Shown here: positions 1 to 8,931 of the stretch, in pieces
How the letters are laid out: each line of letters begins with the position of its first letter
Position numbering within the stretch: position 1 is the first letter of the stretch
Assembly: GCF_902833905.1 (NCBI RefSeq)
Contig: NZ_CADFGP010000001.1
Coordinates: 1 to 64,000, forward strand
Direction: 5' to 3'
Length of the DNA stretch: 64,000 nt
Source of the DNA: Paraburkholderia tuberum STM678
GTDB lineage: Bacteria; Pseudomonadota; Gammaproteobacteria; Burkholderiales; Burkholderiaceae
Translations under genes and position numbers: made by a program
Notes under the pieces: model-generated
The model's database searches: none
Seen by the model: the letters and a program-made list of their open reading frames with translations, nothing else
Told to the model about the DNA's origin: nothing

Positions 1-336
1 GCCGCGAGTAGCTCTTGATGTAGTCGATGTTCGGCGCGGCCTGTAGCTGGCGGCCGATCCGGTCCGTGATCTGTTCCTGCACCTCGCGCGCACTCGCACC
101 GGGCCAATAGGTCTTGATCACCATCGTGCGGAAGGTGAACGGCGGGTCCTCCGACTGCGCGAGTTGCGTATAGCCGATCACGCCGAAAAGCGTGGCGAGC
201 CCGATCAGAAAGATCACGAGCTGCTGGTGACGCAGCGCCCAGGCGGAAAGATTGAAGCTGCCTTCGCCAGATTTGTCTGCCCCGGCAGACGGGACAGGCG
301 CGCTCTCGCGCACGGGTTCTTGGTCACGGGAGTTCA
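1..336 (-). CDS. RND efflux pump inner-membrane subunit, N-terminal part (runs off window)
   Basis: The reading frame begins at an ATG at 336 and continues past the left edge, so only about 112 residues are visible. After a polar, cytosolic N-terminus comes a first membrane helix (LVIFLIGLATLFGVIGY). A segment of the form QLAQSEDPPFTFRTM then PGASAREVQEQ follows. This is the conserved start of AcrB/MexB-type proton-driven drug and solvent exporters of the HAE family, whose full length is about 1000-1050 residues. The ATG overlaps the stop of the adaptor gene (ATGA), so the two are translationally coupled. Substrate range cannot be read from this fragment. Confidence 0.85.
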
Positions 337-1503
337 TGACGGGAAATCCTCCCGATGCAGGGGCGCCACCACCTGCACGTGCTGGCCCGTGCTAACGGCG
401 TGTACGCCCTGCACCACGACGCGGTCGCCGTCGCGGAGGCCCGATGCGATGGCGACCGTGCGCTCGTCGTACCGCTGCACCGTCACAGGACGCAGCTCGA
501 GTGTGTCGGTGCCGGTACGCACCACCCAGACAGCAGGGTTCTCGCCCTGATGAAAGAGCGCCGTCACCGGCACAGTGAACGGCTGTGCGCCCGACGCGTC
601 ACCGACGACATCGAACGCAACGGTGGCCGTCATGCCGAGGCGCACTGCAGGGCTGGGCGCGTTCAGGGTGAGCTTGACGCGCCAGGTGCGGCTTTGCGGA
701 TCAGCGCTAGGCGACACCTCGCGCACGCGGGCCTCGAAGGTCTTGCCGGGTAGCGCCGGCAGCGTTACGCGCGCCATGCTGCCGACTGTCAGCGAGCTCA
801 GCGTGCGCTCGGGCGCGTCGCAGACGATGTCTACGTCGCCCGTCCAGTCGAGGTGATAGATCGATTGGGTTGCCTGAACGTTCTGGCCCGTGTCGGCGTC
901 CTCCGAGGTAATCACGCCGTCGTGGTCCGCAGTCAGCGTCGCATAGCGCAGATTGTCCGAGGCGAGCGCCATCTGGGCGAGCGCCGAGTCGCGCTGCGCA
1001 ACAGCGGATGCGTACGCGTCCTGCGTCTGTTCGAGCTGCGCCGGTGCAATCAGGTTTGCCTGCGCCTGCGCCTGATCGCGATCGAGCTGTTGCTTCGCGT
1101 AGACGAACCGGTGTTGGGCGGCATCGAGCTGCGCTCGCGCGTTGGCCAGGTTACTGCGCAGATCGGTCGGGTCGAGCAGCGCAACAACCTGTCCCGCCTT
1201 GACGGCGTCGCCGAGGCGAACGCGCCGTTCGATGATCTTGCCGCCCACTCTGAACGAAAGCGCCGTGGAGTAGCGCGCCTGCACCTGAGCCGGCAGCGAC
1301 GCACTTGCCGTGCGCCCGTCAGCGTGGACGGCCAGGGCGACCACGGGCTTTGGCTCTGGAGCGGCGGCTTCGCGCTGGTGGCATGCCGCGAGCATGACCG
1401 CGCAGCAAGCCGCAAGCACCATGCGTGCGCACTGCGGAGATTGGACGAGGGAAGGTAAGAAGCGACGCGCAGGCGCCTGCGCGATAGGGCCGGAATGTTT
1501 CAC
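334..1503 (-). CDS. RND efflux periplasmic adaptor lipoprotein (membrane fusion protein)
   Basis: This is an AcrA/MexA/HlyD-type adaptor linking the inner-membrane RND pump to an outer-membrane channel. A lipobox (VMLAAC) follows a hydrophobic stretch, so the mature protein should be lipid-anchored in the periplasm. Next come a biotinyl-lipoyl-like half (FRVGGKIIERRVRLGDAVKAG), an alpha-hairpin rich in Ala and Gln, the second lipoyl half (DGVITSEDADTGQNV) and a beta-barrel segment. The start is uncertain. I chose GTG at 1503 because it gives the signal peptide a positively charged n-region; ATG at 1422 gives only 14 residues before the lipid-modified Cys. Neither has a clear ribosome site. 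The operon continues into the pump gene. Confidence 0.85.
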   Translation of the reverse strand: MKHSGPIAQAPARRFLPSLVQSPQCARMVLAACCAVMLAACHQREAAAPEPKPVVALAVHADGRTASASLPAQVQARYSTALSFRVGGKIIERRVRLGDAVKAGQVVALLDPTDLRSNLANARAQLDAAQHRFVYAKQQLDRDQAQAQANLIAPAQLEQTQDAYASAVAQRDSALAQMALASDNLRYATLTADHDGVITSEDADTGQNVQATQSIYHLDWTGDVDIVCDAPERTLSSLTVGSMARVTLPALPGKTFEARVREVSPSADPQSRTWRVKLTLNAPSPAVRLGMTATVAFDVVGDASGAQPFTVPVTALFHQGENPAVWVVRTGTDTLELRPVTVQRYDERTVAIASGLRDGDRVVVQGVHAVSTGQHVQVVAPLHREDFPS

Positions 1504-1872
1504 GATGTTCACAAGACGGGTGATAACCCTGGTAAGAAAGTTTCCCGATGCCGTGCAAACCCGAGTGCCAGCAAGCACGGTTCGCTATCAGCGCGGACGC
1601 ATAAAACAAGCTTCGTTGATACGTTAGTCCTACTTATCGACGTGCATGTCGGTACTTGCCAGCTCGATGTGCCTCCACGCAACCAGTACGTGGGGCAGCG
1701 CCCGTTCATGCCTACCGCCCGGTGATCTGCTGGTCTGTCTGGTCTGTCAGTTCCGGCCGAGGACTTGCGATCGACCGCTAACGGAATTTTTTCGCTCCGT
1801 CGGCATCGTTGGGTCCTTCGTACGTCCGGTTGTCGGCGGCGCGGGTGACATTAGACCCATTACTGAGTATAT

Positions 1873-1886
1873 TGTCAACTATGACA
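1873..1886. promoter_or_regulatory. Candidate TetR operator in the divergent efflux/regulator promoter region
   Basis: Within the 430-base gap between the adaptor gene and the TetR gene lies TGTCA-ACTA-TGACA, an inverted repeat with perfect 5-base arms, 49 bases before the regulator's start. The surrounding 40 bases are AT-rich for this genome. Position and symmetry fit autoregulation by the TetR protein and control of the divergent pump, but this is inference. Nothing else recognisable lies in the gap. Confidence 0.35.
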
Positions 1887-1934
1887 TACAAATCTAGAAT
1901 CCAGACTTCGAATAACCACGACTACGGAGCCGAC

Positions 1935-2690
1935 ATGCCACAAGCCCCCAAACCGCGCGCGAGCCGCGGACGCTCTCTCAAGGCGCCAGGTGCGTCCCGC
2001 GACGCGATCAATCGAAGCTATCCGCGCGGTGCCCGTCGCAAACGCGAGACGCGCGCGCGCCTGCTCGACGCTGCGCTGAAACTGGTGGCGGCCAAGGGTT
2101 TGAGCTCCGTCACGATTAACGAAATCACCGAGGCAGCCGACGTCGGGTTCGGCTCCTTCTATAACCACTTCGAATCCAAGGAAGGCATCTTCACGGCGCT
2201 CATCGAATGGCTGTTCGAGGAATTTGCGGATACGCTCGATCGCCTCGCCGCGGGGTTGTCCGATCCAGCGGAAGTGATCGCCGTCTCAGTCCGTCACACG
2301 CTCCTGCGGGCCTACCGCGAGCCAGTTTGGGGGCAACTTCTCATTCGCGAAGGTTTGTCGCCGCGCCTGCTCAGCAGGGGTCTCGGCCTGCGCCTGCTGC
2401 GCGATAGCGAGAAGGGCATTTCAGAAAGGCGTTTTGTGATCGCGGACCGGTTCATGTCCGTTATCACCGTGATTGGCACGGTGCTCGCGGGAATTGCCGC
2501 CGAACTGCAACTGGCCATCTCGTCGAAGCGGACCGTTCGTGCGCGAAAGGTGCTTCGCTCGAAGGAGGAGAAGTTTGCCCAGCGAACCGCCGCCATTGTG
2601 TTGCAGGCGTTCGGTCTCACACGTGTAGAGGCCGAGCGGATCGCGCGACGTCCACTGCCCACCGTTCCCGATGCTCCGACCTTGCCGTGA
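1935..2690 (+). CDS. TetR/AcrR family transcriptional regulator
   Basis: This 251-residue protein has a basic, disordered N-terminal tail. A classic TetR helix-turn-helix follows at about residues 37-85 (RARLLDAALKLVAAKGLSSVTINEITEAADVGFGSFYNHF). A helical ligand-binding and dimer domain makes up the rest. The ATG at 1935 has a well-placed GGAG six bases upstream; an in-frame ATG at 1809 would add 42 unlikely residues and cover the candidate operator. Transcribed divergently from an RND adaptor and pump, it is most simply the local repressor of that pump. Its effector is unknown. Confidence 0.9.
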   Translation: MPQAPKPRASRGRSLKAPGASRDAINRSYPRGARRKRETRARLLDAALKLVAAKGLSSVTINEITEAADVGFGSFYNHFESKEGIFTALIEWLFEEFADTLDRLAAGLSDPAEVIAVSVRHTLLRAYREPVWGQLLIREGLSPRLLSRGLGLRLLRDSEKGISERRFVIADRFMSVITVIGTVLAGIAAELQLAISSKRTVRARKVLRSKEEKFAQRTAAIVLQAFGLTRVEAERIARRPLPTVPDAPTLP

Positions 2691-2808
2691 CAGTGCAACT
2701 AGCGCGGCGTTTCCGCGCCATCGCAGGTGCGGCCGCCCGGTGCAGTGTCGGGTTGGTGGGTAGGCGGGGCAGGTGCCCGGACATCGAATCGGGCGATCGC
2801 GATGCCGG

Positions 2809-3864
2809 TCAGCCCTGGTAAAGCGCACTCGCGAGATAGCGGTGGCGCAGTTCCCGCAATGCCGATGCGAGGATGGCGCTGACCGGCAACGCGAGCAGCA
2901 CGCCGAAGAATCCGAACAGCCGCCCAAACGCCAGCAACGCAAAGATGACCGCGAGCGGATGAAGGCCGATGCGCTCGCCAACCAGTCTCGGCGTCAGCAC
3001 AAAGCTTTCAAGAATCTGGCCGACGCCATACACCGCGACCACCACGGCGAGGCCATACCAGTCACCGAATTGCAGCAGCGCCGCGAGGAGCGCGAACGCG
3101 AGGCCGGTCGCAAAGCCGATGTAGGGAACGAATACGGCAAGCGCGCTAAACAGGCCGACGGGCACCGCCAGATCCAACCCTGCAATCGTCAGCACAGTCG
3201 GGTAGAACACCGCGAGCACTGCAATCACCAGCAGTTGCCCGCGCAGGTACTGCGACATCATGCAATCGATCTCTCCGACGAATTCCCGTGTCTTGCCGAG
3301 CCAGCGCCGCGGCACGAAGCTCGCCATGCGCTCGAACGCCTCGTGCCTGTCGTAGAGCAGATAGAACAGGACGAGTGGCATCAGCACCGCATTGCTCACG
3401 ACATTGATCATCACGTTGCTGCTGGTGCGCAGGTACTGCCATACGGCAAGCATCGCGCCCTGCCCGTCCGCTTTGAGACGGGCCGCCAGCACCTCGCGGA
3501 TATTCGTCACATCGAGCGAATAATCCAGCCCCAGAAAAGCCAGACGCGGCTTCAGCCATCCATCGAGTTTGGCGACGATAAATGGAATTTGCCTGATGAG
3601 TTCCGGCCCTTCCTTCTGGATAACTACGCACATGAGCAGCATGACGAGTGCGACGGACAGAGCAAACAAAGACATCATCACCAGCGCCGCAAGGCCGCGC
3701 GGAATGCGATGGCGTACCAGCCACTCCACGCCCGGCTGCAAAATGTATGCGACGAGCGCACCGAGCAGAAACGGCGTGAGAACGGCACGCAGGTTCCATA
3801 GCAACACGCCGGCCGCTAACGCAACGGCGCCCCAAAACAGAGATTGACGATGGTATACAGTCAT
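2809..3864 (-). CDS. AI-2E (PerM/YdiK) family membrane transporter
   Basis: The protein has 351 residues with about eight membrane helices. It starts with a helical pair (LFWGAVALAAGVLLW, then LTPFLLGALVAYILQPGVEWL) and ends with the family's C-terminal block (PYIGFATGLAFALLAALLQF, then the LVGERIGLHPLAVIFALLAFG region). PF01594 members include the E. coli autoinducer-2 exporter TqsA and a sodium/proton antiporter, so the substrate cannot be fixed. ATG at 3864 follows a GGGGGC ribosome site; an upstream ATG at 3876 is possible. Expected in the inner membrane. It has no obvious partner gene. Confidence 0.88.
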   Translation of the reverse strand: MTVYHRQSLFWGAVALAAGVLLWNLRAVLTPFLLGALVAYILQPGVEWLVRHRIPRGLAALVMMSLFALSVALVMLLMCVVIQKEGPELIRQIPFIVAKLDGWLKPRLAFLGLDYSLDVTNIREVLAARLKADGQGAMLAVWQYLRTSSNVMINVVSNAVLMPLVLFYLLYDRHEAFERMASFVPRRWLGKTREFVGEIDCMMSQYLRGQLLVIAVLAVFYPTVLTIAGLDLAVPVGLFSALAVFVPYIGFATGLAFALLAALLQFGDWYGLAVVVAVYGVGQILESFVLTPRLVGERIGLHPLAVIFALLAFGRLFGFFGVLLALPVSAILASALRELRHRYLASALYQG

Positions 3865-3981
3865 AAGCGCCCCCATTGGGCGAGTGATCGAGTGGCTTTC
3901 GTCGTTGAGCCGAAGCATCGGCGGAAGTGTCCGTCTTAACCGCAGGAGCCGGCGACGCCGGGTCGCCGCGCGGCGCATCCG

Positions 3982-4293
3982 TCAAATCGGCGTCGCGCCG
4001 CTAGCCGCGCTGTGGGTACGCCTGTCGTCACCGTGCTGGCGCGACGGGTCTTGCGGCGTCGCCGGTTTGCTGGTGCCTGTCTGCGATTGACCGCCGGGTT
4101 GCCCGGTGACTTCGATCCACAATGGACGCACCATCGGATCGGGCGGCGACATCATTGCTGGTGCTGGCATCGCGGGAACGACAATCGCGATGACGCGCGG
4201 CGTGGGCATCACGGTCGTGGAACAACCGCAGACCGTCGCAACAAGCGGGAACGAGCACAGCAAGGCGAAAAAGAAGCGCGGTCGGCGCGTCAT
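3982..4293 (-). CDS. Small predicted lipoprotein of unknown function
   Basis: This 103-residue product begins with a basic n-region, a hydrophobic stretch and a lipobox (ATVCGC), so it should be processed by signal peptidase II and lipid-anchored. The mature part is Pro-, Met- and Thr-rich with no domain I recognise and ends in a polar tail. ATG at 4293 has GGCAGGA directly upstream; a GTG at 4302 is an alternative. A 20-base perfect palindrome lies about 125 bases upstream and may control it. It is read in the same direction as the AI-2E permease behind it, with a 117-base gap. Confidence 0.5.
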   Translation of the reverse strand: MTRRPRFFFALLCSFPLVATVCGCSTTVMPTPRVIAIVVPAMPAPAMMSPPDPMVRPLWIEVTGQPGGQSQTGTSKPATPQDPSRQHGDDRRTHSAASGATPI

Positions 4294-4419
4294 TCCTGCC
4301 ACCGATGCAGCGAATCGTTCAGGTCTGGTTGAGCAGTCATGGGTGACATCTCCACGGTTGATTCAGCGTGCGCTGGCATTGCAGCGACTCGCCTACAGCA
4401 ACTTCGCGGACGGGCCACT

Positions 4420-4439
4420 ATGTGATAATATTATCACAT
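4420..4439. promoter_or_regulatory. 20-base perfect palindrome, candidate operator
   Basis: ATGTGATAATATTATCACAT is perfectly self-complementary and very AT-rich in a GC-rich genome. It resembles a CRP-type site (TGTGA...TCACA), but the half-sites are eight bases apart instead of six, so CRP binding is doubtful. It lies upstream of the small lipoprotein gene that starts at 4293 and is the most likely control site for it. The binding protein is unknown. Confidence 0.4.
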
Positions 4440-4558
4440 TCGCGCGATCGGTCAATATTGATTTTAAAGATCGAGCCGCGCTGCATCCGCCATCGGCGGT
4501 ACGCCGTGCGCTGCGCTGCCGGTCCGACTCCCGGCCAGTTCGCAGACGCGCAGCGGGC

Positions 4559-4741
4559 TCAGTGCGTCAGGACGCTCGGGTGCGCGGCGAGGCGCTCGAC
4601 CTCGAGTAGCGCCTGACCAAGCACATCGATAGCTCCATTCGTGGTGGAGGCCGTAGCAGCGCTGCGCAACGCGTGCTGAACGATGTCGTGAATGACGTCC
4701 GTGTTCGATGAACCGGCGTGGAGCGTAAGTTGGTGTGCCAT
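4559..4741 (-). CDS. Small hypothetical protein (60 residues)
   Basis: Starting at ATG 4741 with GCAGGA at ribosome-site distance, this frame encodes a 60-residue soluble protein (MAHQLTLHAG... to ...LEVERLAAHPSVLTH). It is Ala- and Thr-rich and probably helical, with no signal peptide or membrane helix. I recognise no family. The start signal and a composition unlike the shadow frames argue that it is real. Confidence 0.4.
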   Translation of the reverse strand: MAHQLTLHAGSSNTDVIHDIVQHALRSAATASTTNGAIDVLGQALLEVERLAAHPSVLTH

Positions 4742-5253
4742 AAGTATTCCTGCGTAAAAACGAAGCCTGTTTCGTGTGGACGCAGTATAAGCAAAGCGCG
4801 CCGCCATTCGACGCGCGCAATTATGAGTTGCGAGATCTTCAATACACGGTTTGCGTGAATCGCGAATCGCTGACATAAGAACAGCAAGCGGACGTATTCC
4901 GATACCCACGTAGCGTCTTGTCGACGAACGGCGATGGAAGCGCGCATGCTCCACGGCTGATCTCGTTTGTGTAACGACCAGCGGATACCGTCGAAGCGAA
5001 TTGCTGCGTGTCATTCAGACAGCCCGCACCGCCCCTGCCTCCGGACACACTAAAGAAGCACGCACTGCTTCAGCGCAATCGGCTACAACCTTGCAGCGAC
5101 GGCAACTATCCGTTGCCCCGTAGATGCTTGTAAGCCGACCGTAAATGACTAGACTGGCACCAACGAACTGGCAAACAGCACTCATGCCTCGCCAGACCGT
5201 TGTTCCCCAAACACCGCGTCTCCTGAATCCGACGCTCGATATTGAGTCTGATC
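4742..5253. other. Intergenic stretch with no gene recognised
   Basis: These 512 bases carry only short frames with shadow-like composition and no convincing start signals. The stretch should contain promoters for the 4559 gene (minus) and the 5254 gene (plus). I see no terminator hairpin with a T-run, no tRNA and no repeat. Confidence 0.4.
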
Positions 5254-5610
5254 ATGCCAAAGTCGAAGACCTTCATCCCCGTTCCTGTTGTCGCGTCGAT
5301 CTTGTCCTTCTCGACCGCCGCATTCGCTAGCAGCAGCGGTCCCCAAACCTATGAGCAAGCGGCGGTGCAACCGGTTCAGCGTCAAACGGTCAGCTACCAT
5401 GACCACACGGGCGCCAATACACAACATGCAATGGACTTTCAGGCGGTGTTAGCCCGCGTGGAAGCCCAGCGGCAAGCGTTCAACAACTACGGCGGGGTGA
5501 CTAGTTCGTCGGCTTTCCTCCCGTCAGACAACGTAGCGTCGGGTAGCCCCGTCGACTTCAGTACCGCAACAGCGTCCTGGCGTTACAAGGCAACCTTGGC
5601 CGCGCGTTGA
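5254..5610 (+). CDS. Small predicted exported protein
   Basis: This 118-residue protein begins MPKSKTFIPVPVV followed by a hydrophobic core and a probable signal peptidase site near AFA-SSSGP. The mature part contains a weakly DUF4148-like segment (MDFQAVLARVEAQRQAFNNYGG) but does not match that family convincingly. A codon four residues earlier (5242) could also start it. Small periplasmic proteins of this kind are numerous in Burkholderia relatives; function unknown. Confidence 0.55.
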   Translation: MPKSKTFIPVPVVASILSFSTAAFASSSGPQTYEQAAVQPVQRQTVSYHDHTGANTQHAMDFQAVLARVEAQRQAFNNYGGVTSSSAFLPSDNVASGSPVDFSTATASWRYKATLAAR

Positions 5611-5651
5611 TACGGCTCGCGGCTGCAAATCGCATCAAAATCAAGACAACC

Positions 5652-5681
5652 AACTGTAGAGAATTGAACTGTAGAGAATTG
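5652..5681. repeat. Perfect tandem duplication of 15 bases in a 5' leader
   Basis: The unit AACTGTAGAGAATTG occurs twice in a row with no mismatch, ending two bases before the ATG at 5684. The duplication therefore sits in the ribosome-binding region of the next gene and doubles the GAGA element that would serve as its weak ribosome site. Confidence 0.85.
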
Positions 5682-5683
5682 AA

Positions 5684-5950
5684 ATGAAAAAGATCTTCCT
5701 TGTACTGTTCGCCTTCCTTACCAGCACATCGGTGCTTGCGCAAAGCAATCTGCCGCAGCAATTGCCGTCGCAGCAGCCAGCGTCCGCCGGGCAACCGTCC
5801 ACGAAGCAGCTTTCACAGGGTGGGCCGCAGCTTCCGCAACCTCCACAGCTTCCGCAGATTCCGCAACTTCCGACACAAGCGTCGACGCAACTTCCGAACC
5901 AGCTGCCGACACAAGCGTCGACGCAAGTCCCGACCCAGCTTTCGAAATAA
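5684..5950 (+). CDS. Small secreted Pro/Gln-rich repeat protein
   Basis: The product has 88 residues: a clear signal peptide (MKKIFLVLFAFLTSTSVLAQ, cleavage after VLA), then a low-complexity tail of PQLPQ-type units and two PTQAST repeats. The internal repeats are also visible at DNA level (tcgacgcaa units). No enzyme motif is present. A surface or periplasmic unstructured protein is likely. The tandem duplication in its leader suggests recent change in its translation signal. Confidence 0.6.
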   Translation: MKKIFLVLFAFLTSTSVLAQSNLPQQLPSQQPASAGQPSTKQLSQGGPQLPQPPQLPQIPQLPTQASTQLPNQLPTQASTQVPTQLSK

Positions 5951-6131
5951 CCCCGTATGGCTGCGCAACCCGCGCAGCCATACCTGGGAGACCGGCGATT
6001 GTCGCGGCTACCCGGATTATGTTCATCGCCGTAGGCGCATGTGATGCACGACGGCGTTTGCCGGCGATTCGTTCATGACGTCCGCAAATCGCTGGCCGCG
6101 AGACCCTGGTTGGGTGAACAATAGACTGCTC

Positions 6132-6285
6132 TCAACCCTTCCTCAGCAATTCGATGAGGCGCGCGCACAGGTCGCGGACATCGCGCATGGACTGCGTGTC
6201 GCGTGCGGGGGCTGCCGACGCGATGAAACGGACGATGCCGGGTTGCCGGCAAATCGAACCGCAGCCCGGAGGCAGCGATGGAATG
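6132..6285 (-). pseudogene. Possible C-terminal gene relic, unassigned
   Basis: One minus-strand frame ending at 6132 reads PGIVRFIASAAPARDTQSM and then RDVRDLCARLIELLRKG. It looks like the tail of a genuine globular protein and not like a shadow frame, but it has no start or upstream coding continuity. I cannot assign the family; a regulator or a PLP-type enzyme tail are both conceivable. The rest of 5951-6639 shows only the hairpin at 6591. Confidence 0.25.
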
Positions 6286-6590
6286 CCATGAACGCTTCTG
6301 GAGAAACGCTGTCCCCGAATCCGTAGGCGACGTCGCAGTATCCGAACACTATGTGGCGTCGTGCGCTGTCCTTCAATGCCGGGTAACGGACATCACGGAT
6401 AGCGCTGCGCGCGCCACAGCCGGTGCGAAACTTTTGGTTCTCGTCCTTTGCCAGCTTGCTGGTTCGGCTCTGTACGCAACTCATGCATTACCAACACCCT
6501 GCGCGCCCGTTAAGGGCCGCTGTCCCGACTATGATGGAGATGGGCACGCGCTTATCATGCCCTTCACGCGCTGCCCGGGTGTAATTCAGC

Positions 6591-6616
6591 GGCCGGCACC
6601 GGTAACGATGCCGGCC
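6591..6616. terminator. Hairpin with T-rich flank between the relic region and the oxidoreductase gene
   Basis: GGCCGGCA and TGCCGGCC form a perfect 8-base stem around a 10-base loop, followed on the plus strand by TCTTTGT. It lies 24 bases past the stop of the minus-strand oxidoreductase gene and may terminate it, although the T-run is on the plus-strand side. Confidence 0.45.
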
Positions 6617-6639
6617 TCTTTGTATCTACGAAGCACTGA

Positions 6640-8931
6640 TCACCGCGTGGCCGCCAGTACGCGCACCGGAATCGACTTCGCGCCCGGCACCTTGCTCTCT
6701 TTCGCGTAGTGCCATAGCGGCAGCAGCGGATTGCATTCCGGGTAATAGCCGCCGATGCATCCCTGCGGCACGTCGAACGGCACGACGGTCAGTCCGTCGA
6801 CGTGCCGCTCGACGCCGTCGTCCGCGATCGTCTCGAGGCAGATGCGGTCGCCGTGCGCGAGTCCGCGCTTCTCCATGTCGGCCCGATTCATCAGAATCAC
6901 CATGCGCGAACCCTTGATGCCTCTGAAGCGGTCGTCGAGGCCATAGATGGTCGTGTTGAACTGGCTGTCGCTGCGCAAGGTCATCAACCGCAGCGAATCG
7001 GGCTCACGCGCGGGCATGTCCGGATCTTCGCCGATCGCAGTCGGCACCATGAATTCGGCCTTGCCGCTTTTGGTCTTCCACTTGCGCTCCCGCGCCGGCA
7101 GCGGCCGGATCACGCCGCCGGGTGTCCACATGCGCGCCTCGAAATCACCGAACATCTCGGGCCATGTCTTCGACATCTCCAGACGCACGCGCGAATAGTC
7201 GTCGCGCCATGCATCCCAGTCGACGCTCGAGCGCTCGCCGAGCGTCGCCTTCGCGATGCCCCCGACGATGAACGGCTCCGAGCGGATCGTCGGCGCGGCC
7301 GGTTCGGCCATGCCACGCGAGCCATGAAAGTGCGCCGTGCTGTCTTCCATCGACACCGCCTGCGCGCCGCCCGCCTGCCGGTCGATCTCGATGCGGCTCA
7401 GACACGGCAGCAGATACGAGCGCTGGCCGTGCACCAGGTGGCTGCGATTGAGCTTGGTCGCCACGTTGACGGTCAACCCGAGCGCGGCCCACGCCGGTTC
7501 GGTGCGCACCCGGTCGGGCACCGAGCGCACGAGGTTGCCGCCGAGGTTGATCATCGCGTTGACCTTGCCGTCGAGCATCGCCTCGAAGGCCTCGACGATG
7601 TTCATGCCTTTCTCGCGCGGCGGCTCGAACGAAAACTGGCTGGCCAGTTGATCGAGCGGCGCGAGCTCCGGCTTTTCGGTAATGCCGACCGTGCGCTGCC
7701 CCTGCACGTTCGAATGCCCGCGCACCGGCGACGGCCCGACGCCCGGCTTGCCGATATTGCCGCGCAGCAGCAGCAGGTTGCACAGCATGCGCACGTTCTG
7801 CACGCCCATCCGATGCTGTGTGAGACCCATGCCGTAATGGATGATCACCGCGTTCGCCTTCATGTACTCGTCGGCGGCTGCCTGGAGCGCGTCGCGCGGC
7901 AATCCGCTCACTCGCTCGATGTCGTCCCAGTTCGCGTCGCGCGCGTACTGAGCGAATTGCTCGTAGCCGTTCGTATGCTCGCGGATGAAATCGACGTCGA
8001 CGACGCGCGCGTCGCCCGTGCTCACCGCGCGATCGTCCGCTTCGATGACGAGCTTGCAGATGCCGAGGATCGCGGCGGTATCGCCACCCGTCTTCACCTG
8101 GTGGTATTGCGTGCTGATCTGCGTATCGCTGGGTGTGAGCATCTCCACCGCTGACTGCGGGTTTGCGAAGTGCAGCAGCCCCGGCTCGCGTAGCGGATTG
8201 AACGTGATGATCGGCACGCCGCGTTTGCGCGCGTCCTGCAACTGATGCAGCATGCGCGGGCTATTCGTCCCGACGTTCTGGCCGAAGAAGAACATCAGGT
8301 CGGTCTTCTCGAAGTCGTCGAGCGAGACCGTACCGACGCCCACGCCAATCGCTTCCTTGAGGCCGACGCTGGTGCTTTCGTGGCACATGTTCGAGCTGTC
8401 GGGCAGATTGTTGGTGCCGTACATGCGCGCGAAAAGCTGCAGCATGTACGAGGTCTCCAGTGAAGCGCGGCCCGAGGTGTAGAACACCACGCTGGCCGGG
8501 TCCAGCGTGCGCAGCTCGGCGCCGATCGCATCGAATGCTTGCTGCCACGGCACCGGCACGTAGCGGTCGGTAGCCGGGTCGTAGCGCAGCGGCTCGGTCA
8601 ACCGCCCCGCTTCCTCGAGATCGTGGTCGTGCCATTTGGCGAGCTCGCTGACCGTGTGGACCTCGAAGAAATCGGGCGTTACGCGTTTGGCCGTCAGATC
8701 CCACGCGGTCGCTTTCGCACCGCTTTCGCAAAACTCGAACGTATGCGGATCGGCCGGCTTCGCCCACGAGCAGCTGACACACATGAAACCGTCGGGCTTA
8801 TTCTGATGCATCAGAACCTGGCTATCCTTCAGCGGTGCTTTTTCCTGCAGCAGGATCGTCGCCACCGCCTTGACCGACCCCCATCCGCCCGATGCGTAGG
8901 GATACGCGTCGCTTTTGTCTTCCTTGTTCAT
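6640..8931 (-). CDS. FdhF/YdeP-family molybdopterin oxidoreductase
   Basis: This 763-residue protein matches the YdeP branch of bis-MGD molybdoenzymes in length and layout. The N-terminal GFMCVSCSWAKP...FEFCESGAKA segment carries Cys51, Cys54 and Cys68, the short cluster typical of this branch instead of a full formate-dehydrogenase ferredoxin domain. A molybdopterin core follows (FFGQNVGTNSPRML, VIIHYGMGLTQHRMGVQNVR, LLLLRGNIGKPGVGPSPVRGHSNVQG). The C-terminal dinucleotide-binding domain comes last (LMTLRSDSQFNTTIYGLDDR). YdeP is linked to acid resistance in E. coli, but its substrate is unsettled. No fdhD or partner subunit is adjacent. Cytoplasmic, as there is no Tat signal. Confidence 0.9.
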   Translation of the reverse strand: MNKEDKSDAYPYASGGWGSVKAVATILLQEKAPLKDSQVLMHQNKPDGFMCVSCSWAKPADPHTFEFCESGAKATAWDLTAKRVTPDFFEVHTVSELAKWHDHDLEEAGRLTEPLRYDPATDRYVPVPWQQAFDAIGAELRTLDPASVVFYTSGRASLETSYMLQLFARMYGTNNLPDSSNMCHESTSVGLKEAIGVGVGTVSLDDFEKTDLMFFFGQNVGTNSPRMLHQLQDARKRGVPIITFNPLREPGLLHFANPQSAVEMLTPSDTQISTQYHQVKTGGDTAAILGICKLVIEADDRAVSTGDARVVDVDFIREHTNGYEQFAQYARDANWDDIERVSGLPRDALQAAADEYMKANAVIIHYGMGLTQHRMGVQNVRMLCNLLLLRGNIGKPGVGPSPVRGHSNVQGQRTVGITEKPELAPLDQLASQFSFEPPREKGMNIVEAFEAMLDGKVNAMINLGGNLVRSVPDRVRTEPAWAALGLTVNVATKLNRSHLVHGQRSYLLPCLSRIEIDRQAGGAQAVSMEDSTAHFHGSRGMAEPAAPTIRSEPFIVGGIAKATLGERSSVDWDAWRDDYSRVRLEMSKTWPEMFGDFEARMWTPGGVIRPLPARERKWKTKSGKAEFMVPTAIGEDPDMPAREPDSLRLMTLRSDSQFNTTIYGLDDRFRGIKGSRMVILMNRADMEKRGLAHGDRICLETIADDGVERHVDGLTVVPFDVPQGCIGGYYPECNPLLPLWHYAKESKVPGAKSIPVRVLAATR

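Noticed and set aside
4420-4439. CRP binding site
   Set aside because: Half-sites match, but the spacing is eight bases instead of six, so I list it only as an unassigned palindrome.
6143-6484. 113-codon minus-strand frame
   Set aside because: Composition is Arg/Ser/Ala shadow-like; a different frame on this strand (6132-6285) looks more like a real protein tail.
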